This document shows positions 33,195 through 47,548 of a stretch of DNA of 64,000 bases, piece by piece. The first letter of the stretch is position 1, and each line of letters begins with the position of its first letter. Origin of the DNA: Leucaena leucocephala (Eukaryota > Streptophyta > Magnoliopsida > Fabales > Fabaceae). The notes beneath the pieces were generated by a model. That model was not told the DNA's origin, searched no databases, and was given only the letters and a program-made list of their open reading frames with translations. The translations under genes and the position numbers were made by a program. The stretch spans positions 3,906,001 through 3,970,000 of the forward strand of contig CM073535.1 in assembly GCA_037074615.1 (NCBI GenBank), written 5' to 3'.

Positions 33195-33208
33195 TAATGA
33201 CTAGTATA

Positions 33209-35574
33209 CAATTGGCAAGAGTCTCGCCAATTCTATCAAATTATTGTTCTTTTTGGTGGTGATCAAGTAAACTGGATTGGGCCTCGACTTGCATTAAAAA
33301 ATAGTTAAAATGCTGGGCCTCTAGGTTGATATCATTGTCCAAGAACAAAAAAAAAAAGGTAACCAACATATTTAGTAGAAGGGATTAATCCTTCATAACC
33401 TGATAAATTAAAATTCAAATCCTAATAAGAGAGTTGCTCACATTTTATTTGATAGCACCTCAACAAAATTACATTCAATAGGAGGATAACCGCGTTTAGC
33501 CAAAAAAAAACTATTTCATGTAGAATTTACTTTAAGAATATAGTAATCATGAGACAAAAGTGTATTATGTTCTACAAAAATGTTGGCTCAAACGTACATT
33601 GGGTTGCTTTGAAACATAAAACAGATCGAGCACAGCTTAAAATTTGAATATATCTTCTCAAATATCAAGAATGAGACCCCAGATGATAAAGCAGAAAACT
33701 GTTCTATTATTATTTATTTTTTTAATTTCTTTGGAATATATATAATACTTTAACCTAAAAGATGATGTCACCATAGTACTCAAATTATTTACTAAATTAA
33801 TTTATATATAGTATAGAAGTCAAACTAAATCATACTATTTATGTGAAGTTAACGTGTGACTTAACTTTAAATTATTAACTATGTGTAAGAGGAGGAATAA
33901 AAGAGAGCTAGATTAACTATAATTTCTAGAAAAATAAAGAGAAAATAATAAGAATAAAAGCAAAATAAATGAAGGATATTATTAATTTGAAGATGAGCAC
34001 TTTCAAATAGTGATGCATGATTATTATCGTTTAATAACATATCAGAGTTATAATAATTATACATATTAAGTTTCTTATATACAAAATTATAGACAATTGT
34101 TATGGTCATAATCATATAATTCATAATTATACATATATCTAGCATACAATTACATCAAGAATTATTATTTAAAAGCTCTACTTAATGATAAATTAAATAA
34201 TAAATTATTTATTCTTCTCATATGAATATTCAACTGAAAATATGTGAACTCAATATGAATAATTATAAGAGAAAACTAAAGTTATTAAATAAATAACACT
34301 AAATTATAAATTAAAATAATAAATTACAAGAGTTGGATTACACAGGTATCTCAATTGAAACCCTAGATCTAACATATATAAATCTCAAGCTAAACATAGA
34401 AAATCATAAACTCGTATAAAGGAAAATGATCAAATTATAAAATTGTTTAACTCCTATTCTAAAGTATAGAAACTCAAGCCACTATAGAAAGAAAGAGATG
34501 GAATTGTAAAAAATATGAAGAATATGATTGTGATGGTGGTTATGGCAATGATAGTGATTGGTGTGTCAAATAAAGGAGTCTTAGGTCTTGTATATAACTT
34601 TAGGTTGTGACTTTAGTGTCTTTATTATTACTGTGAGACTCTTAATTAATTAACTTTTCAAAAGATAATGATTTATCCTTTATTTATATTTTATGATGTT
34701 CAATTATTTCTATGTTATCATAGTTTTTAATATCTCTAAATATAATCATTTTAACAGAAATATCCCAAAATAAATTCAAATAAAAAGTAATAGGATAAAT
34801 GAGATAAAATAATTGATAAAAAAATAATAAAAGATAATACCCTTATCTATTATCTTTTAATTAAATTTAAGTGTTGGATACTAAATAATTATCTTTGAAT
34901 TAAATCAAAGTATATTATATTATATCAATATTATATTTTATTATATTAATGAATTAATATAATATAATATTATTGGTAATATTTTAATTTTCTCTAGTTA
35001 GATATTATAATTTCCTCTTTCAATTTGAATTTTTTTTAATTAACCTTCCTCATACAATATAATTATATAGTAGTTGATGTTAGTCATAGTCATCATTTAT
35101 TTATTTTTAATTTTTTTAAATATATAAAAGTAAAATATCTTTATGCAAATTAATTTAATTAATAAAAATAATAAAAATAATAAAAATATAAGAAAATAAT
35201 ATTTGTAATCATTTAATTCATAAAATAAATTAAAGCACAAAATGAGTAAAACTACTATAATAATATTTATTAAATATGGTAAATTTTTTATGATGAATAA
35301 AAATAATATAATAAAATATGAATTCATGATAAAAAAAAATATAACTTTTTGACAAGCACTCATCGAGCTAAGCGCACAAGATGAAAGGGTGTTTTATTAA
35401 AGGCTTCATGATATAGGCTTTTGTATACCAAATGGTGTGAAAACTGTGCCATATATGAGAATTAGTTTGATGTGAAATGTCTTTTAGTGTTTAAAATTTA
35501 AAAACAAAATAGAAAATAATCAATCAAGTAGAGAAAAGCTTCTTGTAGACTCCAAAAAGCATAGCATCATTGCT

Positions 35575-35611
<37 letters not shown>

Positions 35612-37092
35612 AATTATATATGAATTAACAACAACAAAACTCCACTCATAAAAAATATTATATTCAAACGCGTGAGATCGTGGAAGACGTTTTAGTAAAC
35701 ACGATTTGTAACATGTTAAAATTATTATATATACATAATAAATGAGATTTCGTATATTATATGGAGTTTGATGAAAAGCACGTTAAGCAAGTTGTCTTGC
35801 TTTAGATTTTTTTTATACATATGTTTATATTGTGTGGATCAAGCAACTCGCCTTAAATAGTTTGGACAAATATTAAAAAAAAATATTGGATATCATGTGA
35901 AAAAGAATAGATAAAAAAATAAAAAAAAATAATCAATAAGATTATTAAATAGAATTATTATCAATAATTTATTTAAAAATTTTAATTTTTAATAAAATAT
36001 AATAACTTCGTATAATCTATATAATTAACTTATTTAATAAGATAATATTTATTATTGTTGTCCTGGTTGCCACAGCCTTCAAACGAATAGTCTTGGTCGA
36101 TAAGTAAACAGGAACAAACAAACAAACAAAGAAAGAGAGAATCAATGATATCGTGGCTACACACATGATTACGGTTTCTCAACTTTTGAATGTAAACTAA
36201 TAATAAAAGAGATAAGTGATGGCAATAAGCAAGTCTTTCATTCGACTTTGAGGAATAATGCTGTTGGCCTTTAACCAAACCTCGTGTTTTCCACAAAGAA
36301 GAGTCTATTATATTTGTGTGCGAGAGAGAGAGAGTAATGCTTTTAGGCCTTTTACAGAGGAGGGCTTTCCTTGTGGAGTTCAAACTCTTTATTAAGTCTG
36401 AATTCTTTGTACCCAAGAAAAAAAAAAGTCTGAATTCTGAGCAAGGTTCTCTGTTCGTCGTTTCTTTACTTTTTTTTTAAAAAAAAAAACTTCTATTTTT
36501 TTGGGTTTATTTTTTGCCCTCCACTTTGCATAAATTCTCGAGGCATGAATTAACAAACGATAATCTTATATTTATTAAGATATAATTAACACGCAGAAGT
36601 AACATTATGGAAATTTACTTTTTTTTCCTCTTTATTTACTATACTATATATATAATTATTTTTATGATTGCAATAAATAAATAAATTGAAGGTTTAACTT
36701 CGAGGCTAGGTTGCAACCAGTGATTTGATTAAGTTCTTTTTTTTTTATCACCTCATACTCCATATTAATTAGCCTGTTGGTTAAGATAAAATACTTTATA
36801 TCTATCATAGATTAATTAACATTAATCAGACAAATCTTCTTTATTTTGAATATTTAATCTCTCTGTGTGTGTGAACATCTTTTATATTTTAAAAATATCT
36901 TCTCTCTAGTTTTCATATCTCGAAATGATACTTAACACAGACTTGTTAGCTGAGACTTAATTATATATAGTAAAATAGGGGATTAATAGTCTTTAAAATA
37001 GATAGATAATTTTACAAACGTATAAAGTATGCTTCTAGAAGTGCTTGCTAAATTTCTCTACTAATAATTAATTTATTTGGTGCTTCAAATTC
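33209..37092. other. Gene-free AT-rich intergenic DNA
   Basis: No gene is supported. Open frames here (for example 33879-34145 and 35097-35363, minus) are low-complexity, dominated by Ile, Tyr, Phe, Leu and Asn, and arise from AT richness. A (TA)n run lies at 35579-35606 and (GA)n near 36325. A slightly GC-richer patch at 36040-36430 shows no recognisable coding or RNA signal. Confidence 0.6.
35579..35606. repeat. (TA)n microsatellite
   Basis: About 14 TA units in gene-free DNA. Confidence 0.9.
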
Positions 37093-37095
37093 TAA

Positions 37096-37782
37096 GGGTT
37101 AGTTTGAATATGCTTTTAGAAAATAGCTTACAATAAAAAAAGCTTTTAAAGTGTTTTTGTACAAGTTTTTTTTAAGAAAATATTATAGAAAAAAAGTGAT
37201 TCTAAATAAACAAGTGTTTTGATGATGAAAGGGTATGAGATGAAAAAAAAATAACTCTTCTTATCTCTTATACGTGTTGTCTAATCATATTCTCACTGCA
37301 GAGGCACATCTTCTCTCGCTCATCTCATCTCTCTCATCTTCTCTCTCACATCTTCCCATTGTAGAGGCTCATCTTCCCATCTCTGGCAAACGACAATGAC
37401 GATGAAGGAGTTGAAGCTAAGAAGTAGTGACGGATGAATAAGACGAAGACTTAGTGTTGCCTATGTTCATGACTAAGCTATTCCTAGGATGACAACCCAG
37501 TGCTACCTGAGTTGACGGACGGCGAAGCCAGTGAAAAACAGTGAGAGACGAAGGGAGGAGAGAGAGAGAAGAGAGTAAAAAAATAGGGATAAAATGGTAA
37601 TAGGGCTATCCATAGACTCTTTTCTTATCCATAAGTTATTATCAATAGTTTATCTAAAACTATTATTTGGTCTATAAATTCTTTTAGATAAACATTATTG
37701 TTTGTTTTAAAATTTTTTGAAATTAAAGTTTGAGCTAAAAGCAGTTTTAAAACTAATGTTTCCTTTCAATCCAAACAGGCAC
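37096..37782. mobile_element. Tourist-like MITE (copy B), 687 bp
   Basis: The ends are GGGTTAGTTTGAATATGC and, inverted, GTGCCTGTTTGGATTGAA, flanked by TAA at 37093-37095 and 37783-37785. Terminal parts match the other copies (TAAACAAGTGTTTTGATGAT; TTATCTAAAACTATTATTTGG). The centre (about 37260-37590) is a non-AT-rich insert with CATCTTCTCTC-type pyrimidine repeats followed by purine-rich sequence. PIF/Harbinger-type by target duplication and ends; no transposase. Confidence 0.82.
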
Positions 37783-37811
37783 TAAAACAAGAATGAATGA
37801 TGAGGTTGAAT

Positions 37812-38345
37812 TACAACAACAACAACAACAAGCCTTATCCCATTAAATAGGGTCGGCTACATGGATCATACGACGCCATTGTGCTCTATCGAAAACTAAA
37901 TCCTTAGATAGGTTATTGACCAGGAGATCCCGTTCAATGACCTCTTTGAGCGTTCTCTTTGGCCTTCCTCTACCCCTTTTAACCGGTGTCCATACTATTT
38001 GATCCACCCTCTTCACCGGCGCATCCCTTGGCCTTCTTTGTACGTGTCCAAACCACCTAAGACGGTTCTCTACCATTTTCTCTTCAATAGGTGCCACTCC
38101 AACTCTTCCCCGTATATGTTCATTACGAATCTTATCTTTTCTTGTATGCCCACACATCCATCTCAGCATCCTCATCTCAGCTACCCCAACTTTATGCTCT
38201 TGCTGTCCTTTTAAAGCCCAGCATTCACTTCCATAAAGCATTGCTGGTCTTATAGCAGTGCGATAAAACTTTCCTTTTACTTTATCTGGTACTTTCCGAT
38301 CACATATAACCCCAGTAGCCTTTCTCCATTTAAACCACCCGGCCT
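37812..38345 (-). mobile_element. 5'-truncated RTE-type LINE, 3' end only
   Basis: The minus strand encodes the C-terminal part of an RTE-clade reverse transcriptase: FYRTAIRPAMLYGSECWA, EMRMLRWMCGHTRKD, RNEHIRGRVGVAPIEEKM, ENRLRWFGHVQRRP and a basic GRGRPKRTL stretch, ending at a stop at 37843. The frame is open with no lesion over about 165 codons. Beyond the stop comes a short 3' UTR and a (TTG)n tail (complement of 37813-37831), typical of RTE elements. The polymerase active site and endonuclease are absent because insertion was 5'-truncated near 38345. Confidence 0.85.
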
Positions 38346-39401
38346 GAGAAAAAAACAAATCAAAAGACACATGAAGCCAAAATATAGATTAAAAATCTTT
38401 CTATAGAGAAATTATTATAACATCTTAAATAAATTATTTAACTATTTAAAAGTTTTAATAACAATTGAAAAGTTAACAATATGACAAGTTTTAGTATAGA
38501 AATTAATAATATTAAATTTATGCTCTTTAGAATCTTTTGGTGATTAATTAAGTCCATCTCTTAGGATCTTACAGCAATTCTCCATCTAAAAAAAATTAAA
38601 TTTATTTGTGATGCACATATTAAAAACCAATCCATATCCCCGTCAACAACTTATATACAGTTCGTATAATTAAAAAGATATATATATATATATATATATA
38701 TATAGTGGTAGGTACTGTTGAATAGATGAGACTAACTATATAATGAATGTGTGGCTATATATTTATCCCTATAGTTTTAGTTGGAGAAATCTTAAATGAG
38801 CCAAAAAAACTGAAAAAAAGTGAGTAATGATACACTAAAATGGAGGAATAGATAAGCATAAAGAAAGCGAAGCAAGTGATGAATTGAATAAGCCCATAAG
38901 TGGCAAGAACCAAAAAGAATCCAAAAAGACAAGTCGTTTTACATGGTAGACTTGGTTTAAAGAGATTGACGAGAGCTATAGGTAGCACTGAATCTGGACA
39001 AATATTGAAAATTAAAGAAAATTAACTTTTAATTTCTTAAAATCTGAGTTTCATCTCTCACCATGAAATATTTTAAACCTGACATATGATACATCGCTTT
39101 CTCACATCACTTACTTTTAAGTTATTATTGATAAATACTTTTCTAAATATAGGATTTAATTTAATTTTAATTATAAGATCTAATATATTTTATCTTATAA
39201 CATTATAATTTTTTGCTAAAGCATCCATTTATGCTTATATATATTAAGGGAGATTTTTATCAATAATAGTTTAAAATGTAAGTGATTAAATGGGATGTTT
39301 TAAAAAAATTGACAATAATTATTATAAATATATAACTTAATTAATGTTTTTAATTTATTAAAATTAAATAAATAGATCTTAATTAAAGACAGTACTAATA
39401 T

Positions 39402-39438
<37 letters not shown>

Positions 39439-39618
39439 CATATATAAATTCGTGATCATCTTTGTCATCTTCGTGGGCTCTCTTTTGTTGTCATTTCGAT
39501 AACCCCATTATCTTTTCGTGTTTCTCAAATCTTGTCTCAAAGTTAAAGTGAAATTAACAAGAGAAGATTCACGAGAATGAATGGGATATGGTGAATGGAC
39601 ACATCATCATCATCAGGG
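38346..39618. other. Gene-free AT-rich intergenic DNA
   Basis: It contains (TA)n at 38679-38704 and a (CA)n(TA)n compound run at 39402-39438. No coding signal was found. Confidence 0.6.
39402..39438. repeat. Compound (CA)n(TA)n microsatellite
   Basis: About nine CA units run directly into about nine TA units. A similar compound run is at 62553-62582. Confidence 0.9.
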
Positions 39619-39626
39619 CTTTATAT

Positions 39627-40383
39627 TAGGGATATTCATAGGCAGGACAACCCCTGTTCGGCGCCCTATCTGAAAAAAATATAGACTACATTTTATAACT
39701 CGATACCCGACCCTACCCGATAAAAGCCTCAACCATTTTAGACTGGGCATGTCCAAGTTGTAATGTCATGTTCATGTTGTAAAAAATAATCTGCAATTAT
39801 AAACTTCTAAAATAATATCATATTCATATGTCTTTAAGAGTTAAATAATATATATAATCCACTAAAAATAAGGCAATAAAAAGATAATAATTAAAGTTTT
39901 AAAATTTATTGCATATAAAAAAATCATTAAAGTCTAAGTAATTTATAATTGTAACTTTATATCAATTTTCTAAATGTTGATAAGGATAAAGCATCTAAAA
40001 AAATAAAATAAACAATTATAATTTATAATATAATTATATTATAATTAGTAAACTTAAAAAAATAATATAGTTATAAATATTAAAAGACGCAACTTACCTA
40101 TTTAACTACTTATATTTCTAAAATGATCATTTAATCACCTGCATCTATCACATTTTATCTTTCAAGTGTAGCATATAGGGAGAAAAGTAAAAAAATAAAT
40201 AAAAGAATGAGTGCTTATGGGCAGGGTAGGGCAACTCTTTGCTCGATGCCCAGCCCAAAAAAGCATGGGCTGCATTTTGTAACCCGATGCCCGGCCCTGC
40301 CCTATATTTATCGGATTAGGTAGGGTTTTTTTTTCACAGGCTCGGGTAGGCATACTGGGCCACGAGTTTTATGAATACCCCTA
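39627..40383. mobile_element. hAT-like non-autonomous element (copy 2), 757 bp
   Basis: A perfect 8-bp duplication CTTTATAT flanks it (39619-39626 and 40384-40391). It starts TAGGGATATTCATAGGC and ends ATGAATACCCCTA, so the terminal TAGGG(G/A)TATTCAT repeats are clearer here than in copy 1. It aligns with 10955-11754 along its full length, including the direct GC-rich modules at both ends and the AT-rich core with AATAATATCATATTCAT and AAAGCATCTAAAAAAATA. Confidence 0.87.
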
Positions 40384-43212
40384 CTTTATATGAAAGGCAA
40401 GGCAAGAAAAACCAATTAAAGAAAAGTCAAGAGACACAGTTGTGTCTTCATTTGTTAATTACTCCCTCCAATTATATATATAAATGATATAACAAACCAG
40501 ATAACATAGATTAAAATGTTAATTAAAATTAATTAAAAACAATAAAGAGGTAAGAGATACCATTTCATTTCAAATATAACCTTATTTATGAAGATGATAA
40601 TAAGTGAAAAAGAATGCATAGAAAAAAAATGAGAGATATATGTAATTAGTTGAGATAAAAATAAAATAATGTAGTAAATTTTTAGATAAATATAAAGTGT
40701 TATATATATATATATATTATCAAACATATATGAATGAATGTTAAGTGCATATATAAGATTGAAGAGAGTATAATATATTTTTTTAATTTAAAATCTGTAT
40801 TTTTTTAACAACATACCATAATTAGTTCATTGACAAAGATATAAAAACCAATTATAATATAATACAATAATTAATTTTGATCGATTAAGCGTTTTGCTCC
40901 TGTGTAGTCCCTACCATAACAAAATTAACCACACAATGCGATCAACACAGAAAGAAGTTGAAAAGAAATATTTAAATTTTTACTAAAAGATGTATGTAGT
41001 TAACAGAATGCTAAAATAGCTTACAAACACTACACACACCCCAATATATAGTAATATGAAATGAAACGGGTCTTCATTATTTAGAAAGGGTGTATCTTAG
41101 TATCAAGAAAATCTTCTAAAATGTAACTTATAATTAGGAAGGGGAAGTATTTATATACAATTAAGCCCAACACTGAGTCTCATTTCAAACAAGTGCACTA
41201 AACCTATAATAGTTTATGGTATAGTGGGAATGTTGTGCTGGCCGTGTGATGGATTCACGTTAAATGAGATTAAAGTTGATGATATATACTATAATGAATC
41301 ACTGTTTGGTCAATGTTTTTACATGGCAATAACGTAACCATTATTATGATAAACTACTCAACAATATCGTATCGCACTGTTCTGATGATCTCATCTTTGA
41401 CCAAACCTACGAATCTATCAAAAACCCTACACGTACTCCTCGTCTCTGCCTACGTGGATCAAGCCACTTCTTGACATTTCAAGACTTCAAGTCGCAGGTT
41501 AATTCATATATCAAGGTGATCCACACACAGATTTATATTCTGCTTTAGTTTCTACAGTTGTCAGATTTTATGATCAGTTTTATTATATGATCTGTCGATT
41601 TAAGCTAGATTTGGTTAATAAGACCATATCCAATTATCCAGTTAAATACCAACCACTCAAAGTCTCAAACTTTCAATGATATATATGTCATCGTGATCCC
41701 CATGATCAATGTGTCCTTTAACGTAAGGTCACCAACCCAAAAGTGGGGTTTGATCAATTTTACTAAAAGGGTTTTAAAGTTGACAATATTATGGTCCCCC
41801 CTCCTAGCCCAAAACCCTAACAGGTTACATCCACGTGTCACGAACCGACCAAGCCACTTGAGCCGTGTGGTTGCCCCGTCATCATCAAACCTGACCCTAT
41901 CTTCTGTCCCCCCAGCTGGACTTTTAGACCACACTAGAAGAAGCACACATATCAAGCAATTGAGCATGATTAATGCCTGTTTTAAATTAATCCAGATCCT
42001 TTATATCATATTTAGATTCGTTGATCCATATTCATATGAAATTCGATAGAGATTTATGTTAGCTATATAGAGCCTACTTAACATAATTTTCCTCATTTAT
42101 CTGGACCAACTATAAAATACAGGCGAAGTTTTTGGATCAGACGATTTAAATAAAATACTTAAAAAATAATTATATTTTTTTGTTGTCTCTTATAGCAACT
42201 CAGACACTAATGGACAACATTAACGTTTGATTTCACATAGGAAATGGGGCAATAAAATATAGTGTATGTGATCGTGGTTTGAAAGTGAAAACCAATTAAC
42301 AAAGTTACGTGTGCTTTATGAAGATGGAATAATAATGAAATGACTCTCAATGAGGGGGACACAGAGTCACGCTTAGGGCTTGTTAATATTAAGATATTGC
42401 AATTTTAATTTAACATTAAAATATTAAGATTATAATAAAATAAAAAAACTTAGCTATTTAGGCGTGCGTCCATGGGACAAGACAGTGATGGTGTTCGTCT
42501 TTTTCTGAAATGCTTTGGCGGCGTCCTCTTCTTCTTCTTCTTCCATCTTTGGAATTTGTTCCTTCGTTTAGTATATATATGAGAAAAGTACTTCTGAGCT
42601 GTTGTCTCTGTGTATATATAACAACCCTTTAATTTCTTTTTAATTGCTTTGCATCAGATATATTTTAAATTTTATTTGTTTTCCCAAAAAAAATAATCTG
42701 TCTATCTTATTAGTATATTGCTGTCACTTATATAGAATTTTGTCATGTCATTAGTAGTGGTATGTTATATATATATATATATATATATCAATCACTCTTT
42801 CATATAGGAATATATAAAAGAAAGTAAACATTCACTATTTTTCAGGAGAATATATAGAAATTGAACACTGTTCATACTGCTTTACAGTTAAATATGTACA
42901 CTTCATTAAGTTAGCTGTTTGTTTAAAAAGGGAAGGGAAAAGAACAAAAGGAGCCAGCTAGGGATCGATGAGTACAAAGCAATGTGGAGGGACATATTTA
43001 AAGGCAGATTGATCGAGATGGACGAAGGAGATAGATAGAAGAGTGCTTTTTCATCTTTATAATAAAAAATTGACTGTTTCTTCAAGTGGTAATATTTTTA
43101 ATTTTATGGGAGAGAATCTAGAAACACTGGCTTCGTTTATACATTTTAGGAGAGTCCGAATTGTTTCCACCCATCCAAGTCAGAATTTGCATGCAATAAT
43201 TGATATTGATTG

Positions 43213-43246
43213 CTATATATATATATATATAGATAGATAGATAGAT
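43213..43246. repeat. Compound (TA)n(GATA)n microsatellite
   Basis: About nine TA units followed by four GATA units. Confidence 0.85.
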
Positions 43247-43495
43247 GGAATGGGAATGTATATATGCTCCCTTAAGCTAAGCCTTTATTATAAGGATAAC
43301 TGTATATCCAACAAAAAGATAACTGTGTATATTTAGATAGGAAGTTATTAGGGAGTAATATGAATGGGATTATATATCTCAATAAGCATAATTTCTCAGT
43401 GACTCTTCACCATCCTGAACCTAACCATTTCATGTATCGCACACGGGAACTACTAATTAACTTCCAGCTTCAAGTAGTACTTGTCAAGCAAGAAA

Positions 43496-43498
<3 letters not shown>

Positions 43499-43528
<30 letters not shown>
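43499..43528. repeat. (TA)n microsatellite
   Basis: About 15 TA units in gene-free DNA. Confidence 0.9.
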
Positions 43529-43531
<3 letters not shown>

Positions 43532-44575
43532 GGGATATATAATTACATATGTTAGGTATAAAAAAAGTTTAGGAAGGGGAGTCATGGGTTGACCAAATCC
43601 ATTGTATTCTTGGTAATTAATTAATTAATTAATTCGTGAAGGATCATGGTTCATTCGTAATTTCGTTCTTAAAGTTTCTTGATTTCTTTTAATATTTTTC
43701 CTTTAATTATTTTTCCCCAAATGCGAGCAATTTTGGTCAAAGACGCTACAGATTAAGCTTTGCTTCAACTTATGAGAATGACGGTAAATTAATTTTTTAA
43801 TTTAAATCTTAAATTAATGTATGAAGACAGAGAGATTGTTGCCAATTTGATGGAGAGACAGTGTTGAAACTTGAAAGACAGAAGCGTCAACGCCTTATAT
43901 CCTGAAAACACGGCCATATCTTTTGACAAAGATACCAATTAACTAAGAAAATAACTTCTCTCATTGAGTCCAAATTATTCCAAACTGACATGGATCCCAA
44001 TAATCAACTCGCCAAATAATTATGAATTTCATTTTAATTTGACCTATTTTTTGGTGTTATTATGCCAATTCAACAACCACTAATTTGAATCAAGTTGAGA
44101 ATGGCTATAGCACCGGCCAAACTATACTAACAAATTTTTAATATATTCCAATATGTGTTATCAGTCTATTTTAACTAAATCTTACATACTCAAAAATCAT
44201 AATTAAATCATTCAATATCTTAAATTATATAAAATTTATCTCTTTTATATTTACATATAATTCTCTATTCTTTTTTTAATTCTCTATTTCCAACGAAAAT
44301 TGAATATGGGTAAAATTGATGAAAATTAGTTGTTAAAAACTATTTAAGTGAATTTATAATTTTCTGACTCATGATAAGGGCTAGACTGATATTTGCGAAA
44401 CATAACATACTTATTTCTTAGATTAAGGAGGGTTCATTTCTTCATTTTCCAATCGAAATTAGCCCTCAAATCAAGTTGCTTAGTAAATATCTACTACATT
44501 ACAAGCAAAGTTACCCCCTTTGTAAAATACTACTATATATAAGATGAATAAAAGTAACAATTAAACGATTTTTTG

Positions 44576-44611
<36 letters not shown>

Positions 44612-47526
44612 TTACATATGTGTGTATATAGAGAGAGAGAGACCCCCACACACGTGAAGTAGAAGTGTTGGTGTCGTCACTTTTTCTTCCTTCTAATTTT
44701 GAAGGTTTGCGCGACCATTTTTTATTTATAATTAAAATGAGAGAGGAGAAGGAATTAAGAGAAACATTACATAAATAAATTCAAGTAAGTCATCATTACT
44801 AATCAGTTTGATATTACGTCATTGTTGAGTTAGTTAGTTAGTTAATTAATTACTGCCTCTTAATTAGCTACCCATGCATATTACTACTTTGATCTGACTC
44901 TTTTTTCTTTTTTACTGTTTAATTTCCACTGTAATTGGTTAATTCCCTTTACGCGTTGCATCTTTCTTATTATTCCTAATCGCCTCAGTATCGTGGACAT
45001 ATAACTAATTGTAACATGGTTTATACAAGAAAATCAAAACGCGGTTTATATAGAGCATATTTGGTTTCATATTATAAAAAGTTATATAATACCAAATATC
45101 CTGATATTATTTCTCATATGTGTCCAGCATCCTAATCTTATTTATTGTGTAATTTTATCCATAATCTTCCTAATTTAGTGCGATTATTAGTATTTAAGAA
45201 ATAAGATTATGTGTAAAATTATATCAAATTAAAAGGATTATAAGTACAATTACACCACAAATAATATTATAATAATGTATATATATGATAAATAATATTA
45301 AGATATTGTATATTATATAACCCTATTAAAAACTGTCAAATTATGATTTTGAAGCCAACACAGGTATATTAACCTTATGAAATCAAGTTTGTTAAAGATC
45401 AAACACTCCATCATGGCGCATGATTTCAAAATTTCAGAAGGCATTTACCCACTTAATTAAGCATGTTGAATAATTAAATTAAATTAACGACAAACGCCAG
45501 TGCACCTTCATATATACGTGCAAACAAATCATGGTGTGTGTGAGTGTAAGTGCGAACCCTGCTCCCATAATTGTATATTAACTCAACAATTTATTATAGT
45601 GGAAATTAATCCATATAATTTAATTAAAGTGCATTTTTAGGGGATTAGATCATTTTTGTCTAAGAGGGTAGTGACTAGGAAGTAATATAATAATCCTTCT
45701 AGAATCTCTCAACCTTTGCAAAATCCCTTTCACACAGCATCCCGATCTCTGGATTTATATATAAACTAAAGTCGGTGATGATGCAAAGAGTCATTTATTA
45801 TCATATATTCTGTCTCATGATCATCAGTGCCAATTGCACAAATTAATATATATATATATATATATATAAAACACCACTTATGTGAACAAGACAAAATCAT
45901 TGCCCCCCTCTTGCTCTCTGTATTGCTCTTAACTATAGGTATAATAATATCATCAAGCATAATTGGCATTATTTAATGATTGGGATTCATAATGGCTTAT
46001 CGATCCATATTGTTTTTTCACTTCTAAACAAATAATTGAGGGTATCGCCAGAGCTATCTTACCAGATTTTTAAGATTTATGGTTGAATCTTTTAATATAG
46101 ATATTTTTTTTCATAAATTGAACTCGAAACTGAGAAAGATCTAACATAGCCTTATACTATTATATTAATTTTATGTTAATAAATTATGTGTATTATTATG
46201 TTCTACCATCCATGCACGTACATTTTATAAAATCACCCTTCAATGTAACTTTTTTACTGATGTGTACTGTAACTCCTTCCTCTGGGGTATATTACTACGC
46301 ATATTTATCTATCCTTTTCTTTATTTCCATTCATGCCCTACTTGTAATAGGCTTGATGATAAACTTATTAATCAAGGATAAATCAGTAAATTTTTCCAAC
46401 ACTATTAAATACCTAGATTATAATATAACATATACAATCTTCATATATATGCACAATTATTTCGCTAAGCATGATGTGTACATAGTATAGGTTTCATATA
46501 TTATCTATAAATATAAATATATATATATATATATATATACCGCATGGAAAGCATGGATCTATAAAGAGGCTTCGTAATAATTGATTACTCTTCATTAGTA
46601 TATATTTAATTTGTGGTAACGCATTTTAATACTGTTTCTTTGGTGGTTCCATGCTTTGCAAGATGCAAACTTAATTATATTAATTAATCATTTCATTTGT
46701 TATATACTCATCCATCGGACGTGTATCGTCACGCACCGTCCTCTTGACTTAAAATAATTAGACTTTTTCCCTGGCCACATACATAGACACTGCATATATA
46801 ATTTGGTAAAAGAAAGCATTTTTTATAAAAAAAAACAAATAATATTCCTTCACAAAGGAGACATATATGCCAATCATTGCATATCATAATAAAATTCTTA
46901 TGCACATCGTACTAATTAATAATAAAAGCCATGATGTTAATTCTTGGATACATTTTCATATTCAAGATATATAATTATAACGAGAATGAATCAAACTTAG
47001 TTTTTCCGAGTATTATTAATTATTAATTGGAATTTTTTAATTTATTATGTTTTCATATATTATCTCTTACGTACTTGTGGAGGATGCAAATGCAAGAGAG
47101 ACAGCAATTAAAAATTTCGCTTTCTTCTATTTTCTTTGTTTTTCTTTTTGGTCGGTGTCTCATGTGACTGACGAAATGTTCCTTTATCTATATGTGTTCA
47201 AATATATCCAACATAATCAAACGTAGATATACATACACACACAAAAAATATTAGAGAGTATATTTTATTATATAACAATTAATTAAGTACAAATAGTTAA
47301 TCAGAGAGCTTGCTTTCTAACGCGAAGTTTTAGGTTCCTCCCATTTCACATATAGAGAGAGAGAGAGAGAGTACACCTCGGCTTTGCAATCTTTATCCGA
47401 TTTTTTAAAAAAAATTTATTATATTAATTGTTACTGTGTTGTTGATCAGAAAGACAATTATTAGGAGAATCGTAGCTAGGGATATATGATATCGTTACTT
47501 TATATTGAATATATCAATCCTAAGGT

Positions 47527-47548
47527 GAGTGCGTGCGTGCGTGCGTGC
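47527..47548. repeat. (GTGC)n tetranucleotide repeat
   Basis: About five GTGC units, an unusual GC-rich microsatellite in an otherwise AT-rich desert. Confidence 0.85.

Noticed and set aside
41693..42049. A 118-codon plus-strand frame in a less AT-rich patch
   Set aside because: No domain, no splice-compatible neighbours and no similarity to a known family. Kept only as a possible regulatory patch.
46173..46490. A 105-codon hydrophobic plus-strand frame
   Set aside because: Rich in Ile, Tyr, Leu and Phe as expected from AT-rich DNA, with no promoter, no family resemblance and no partner exons.
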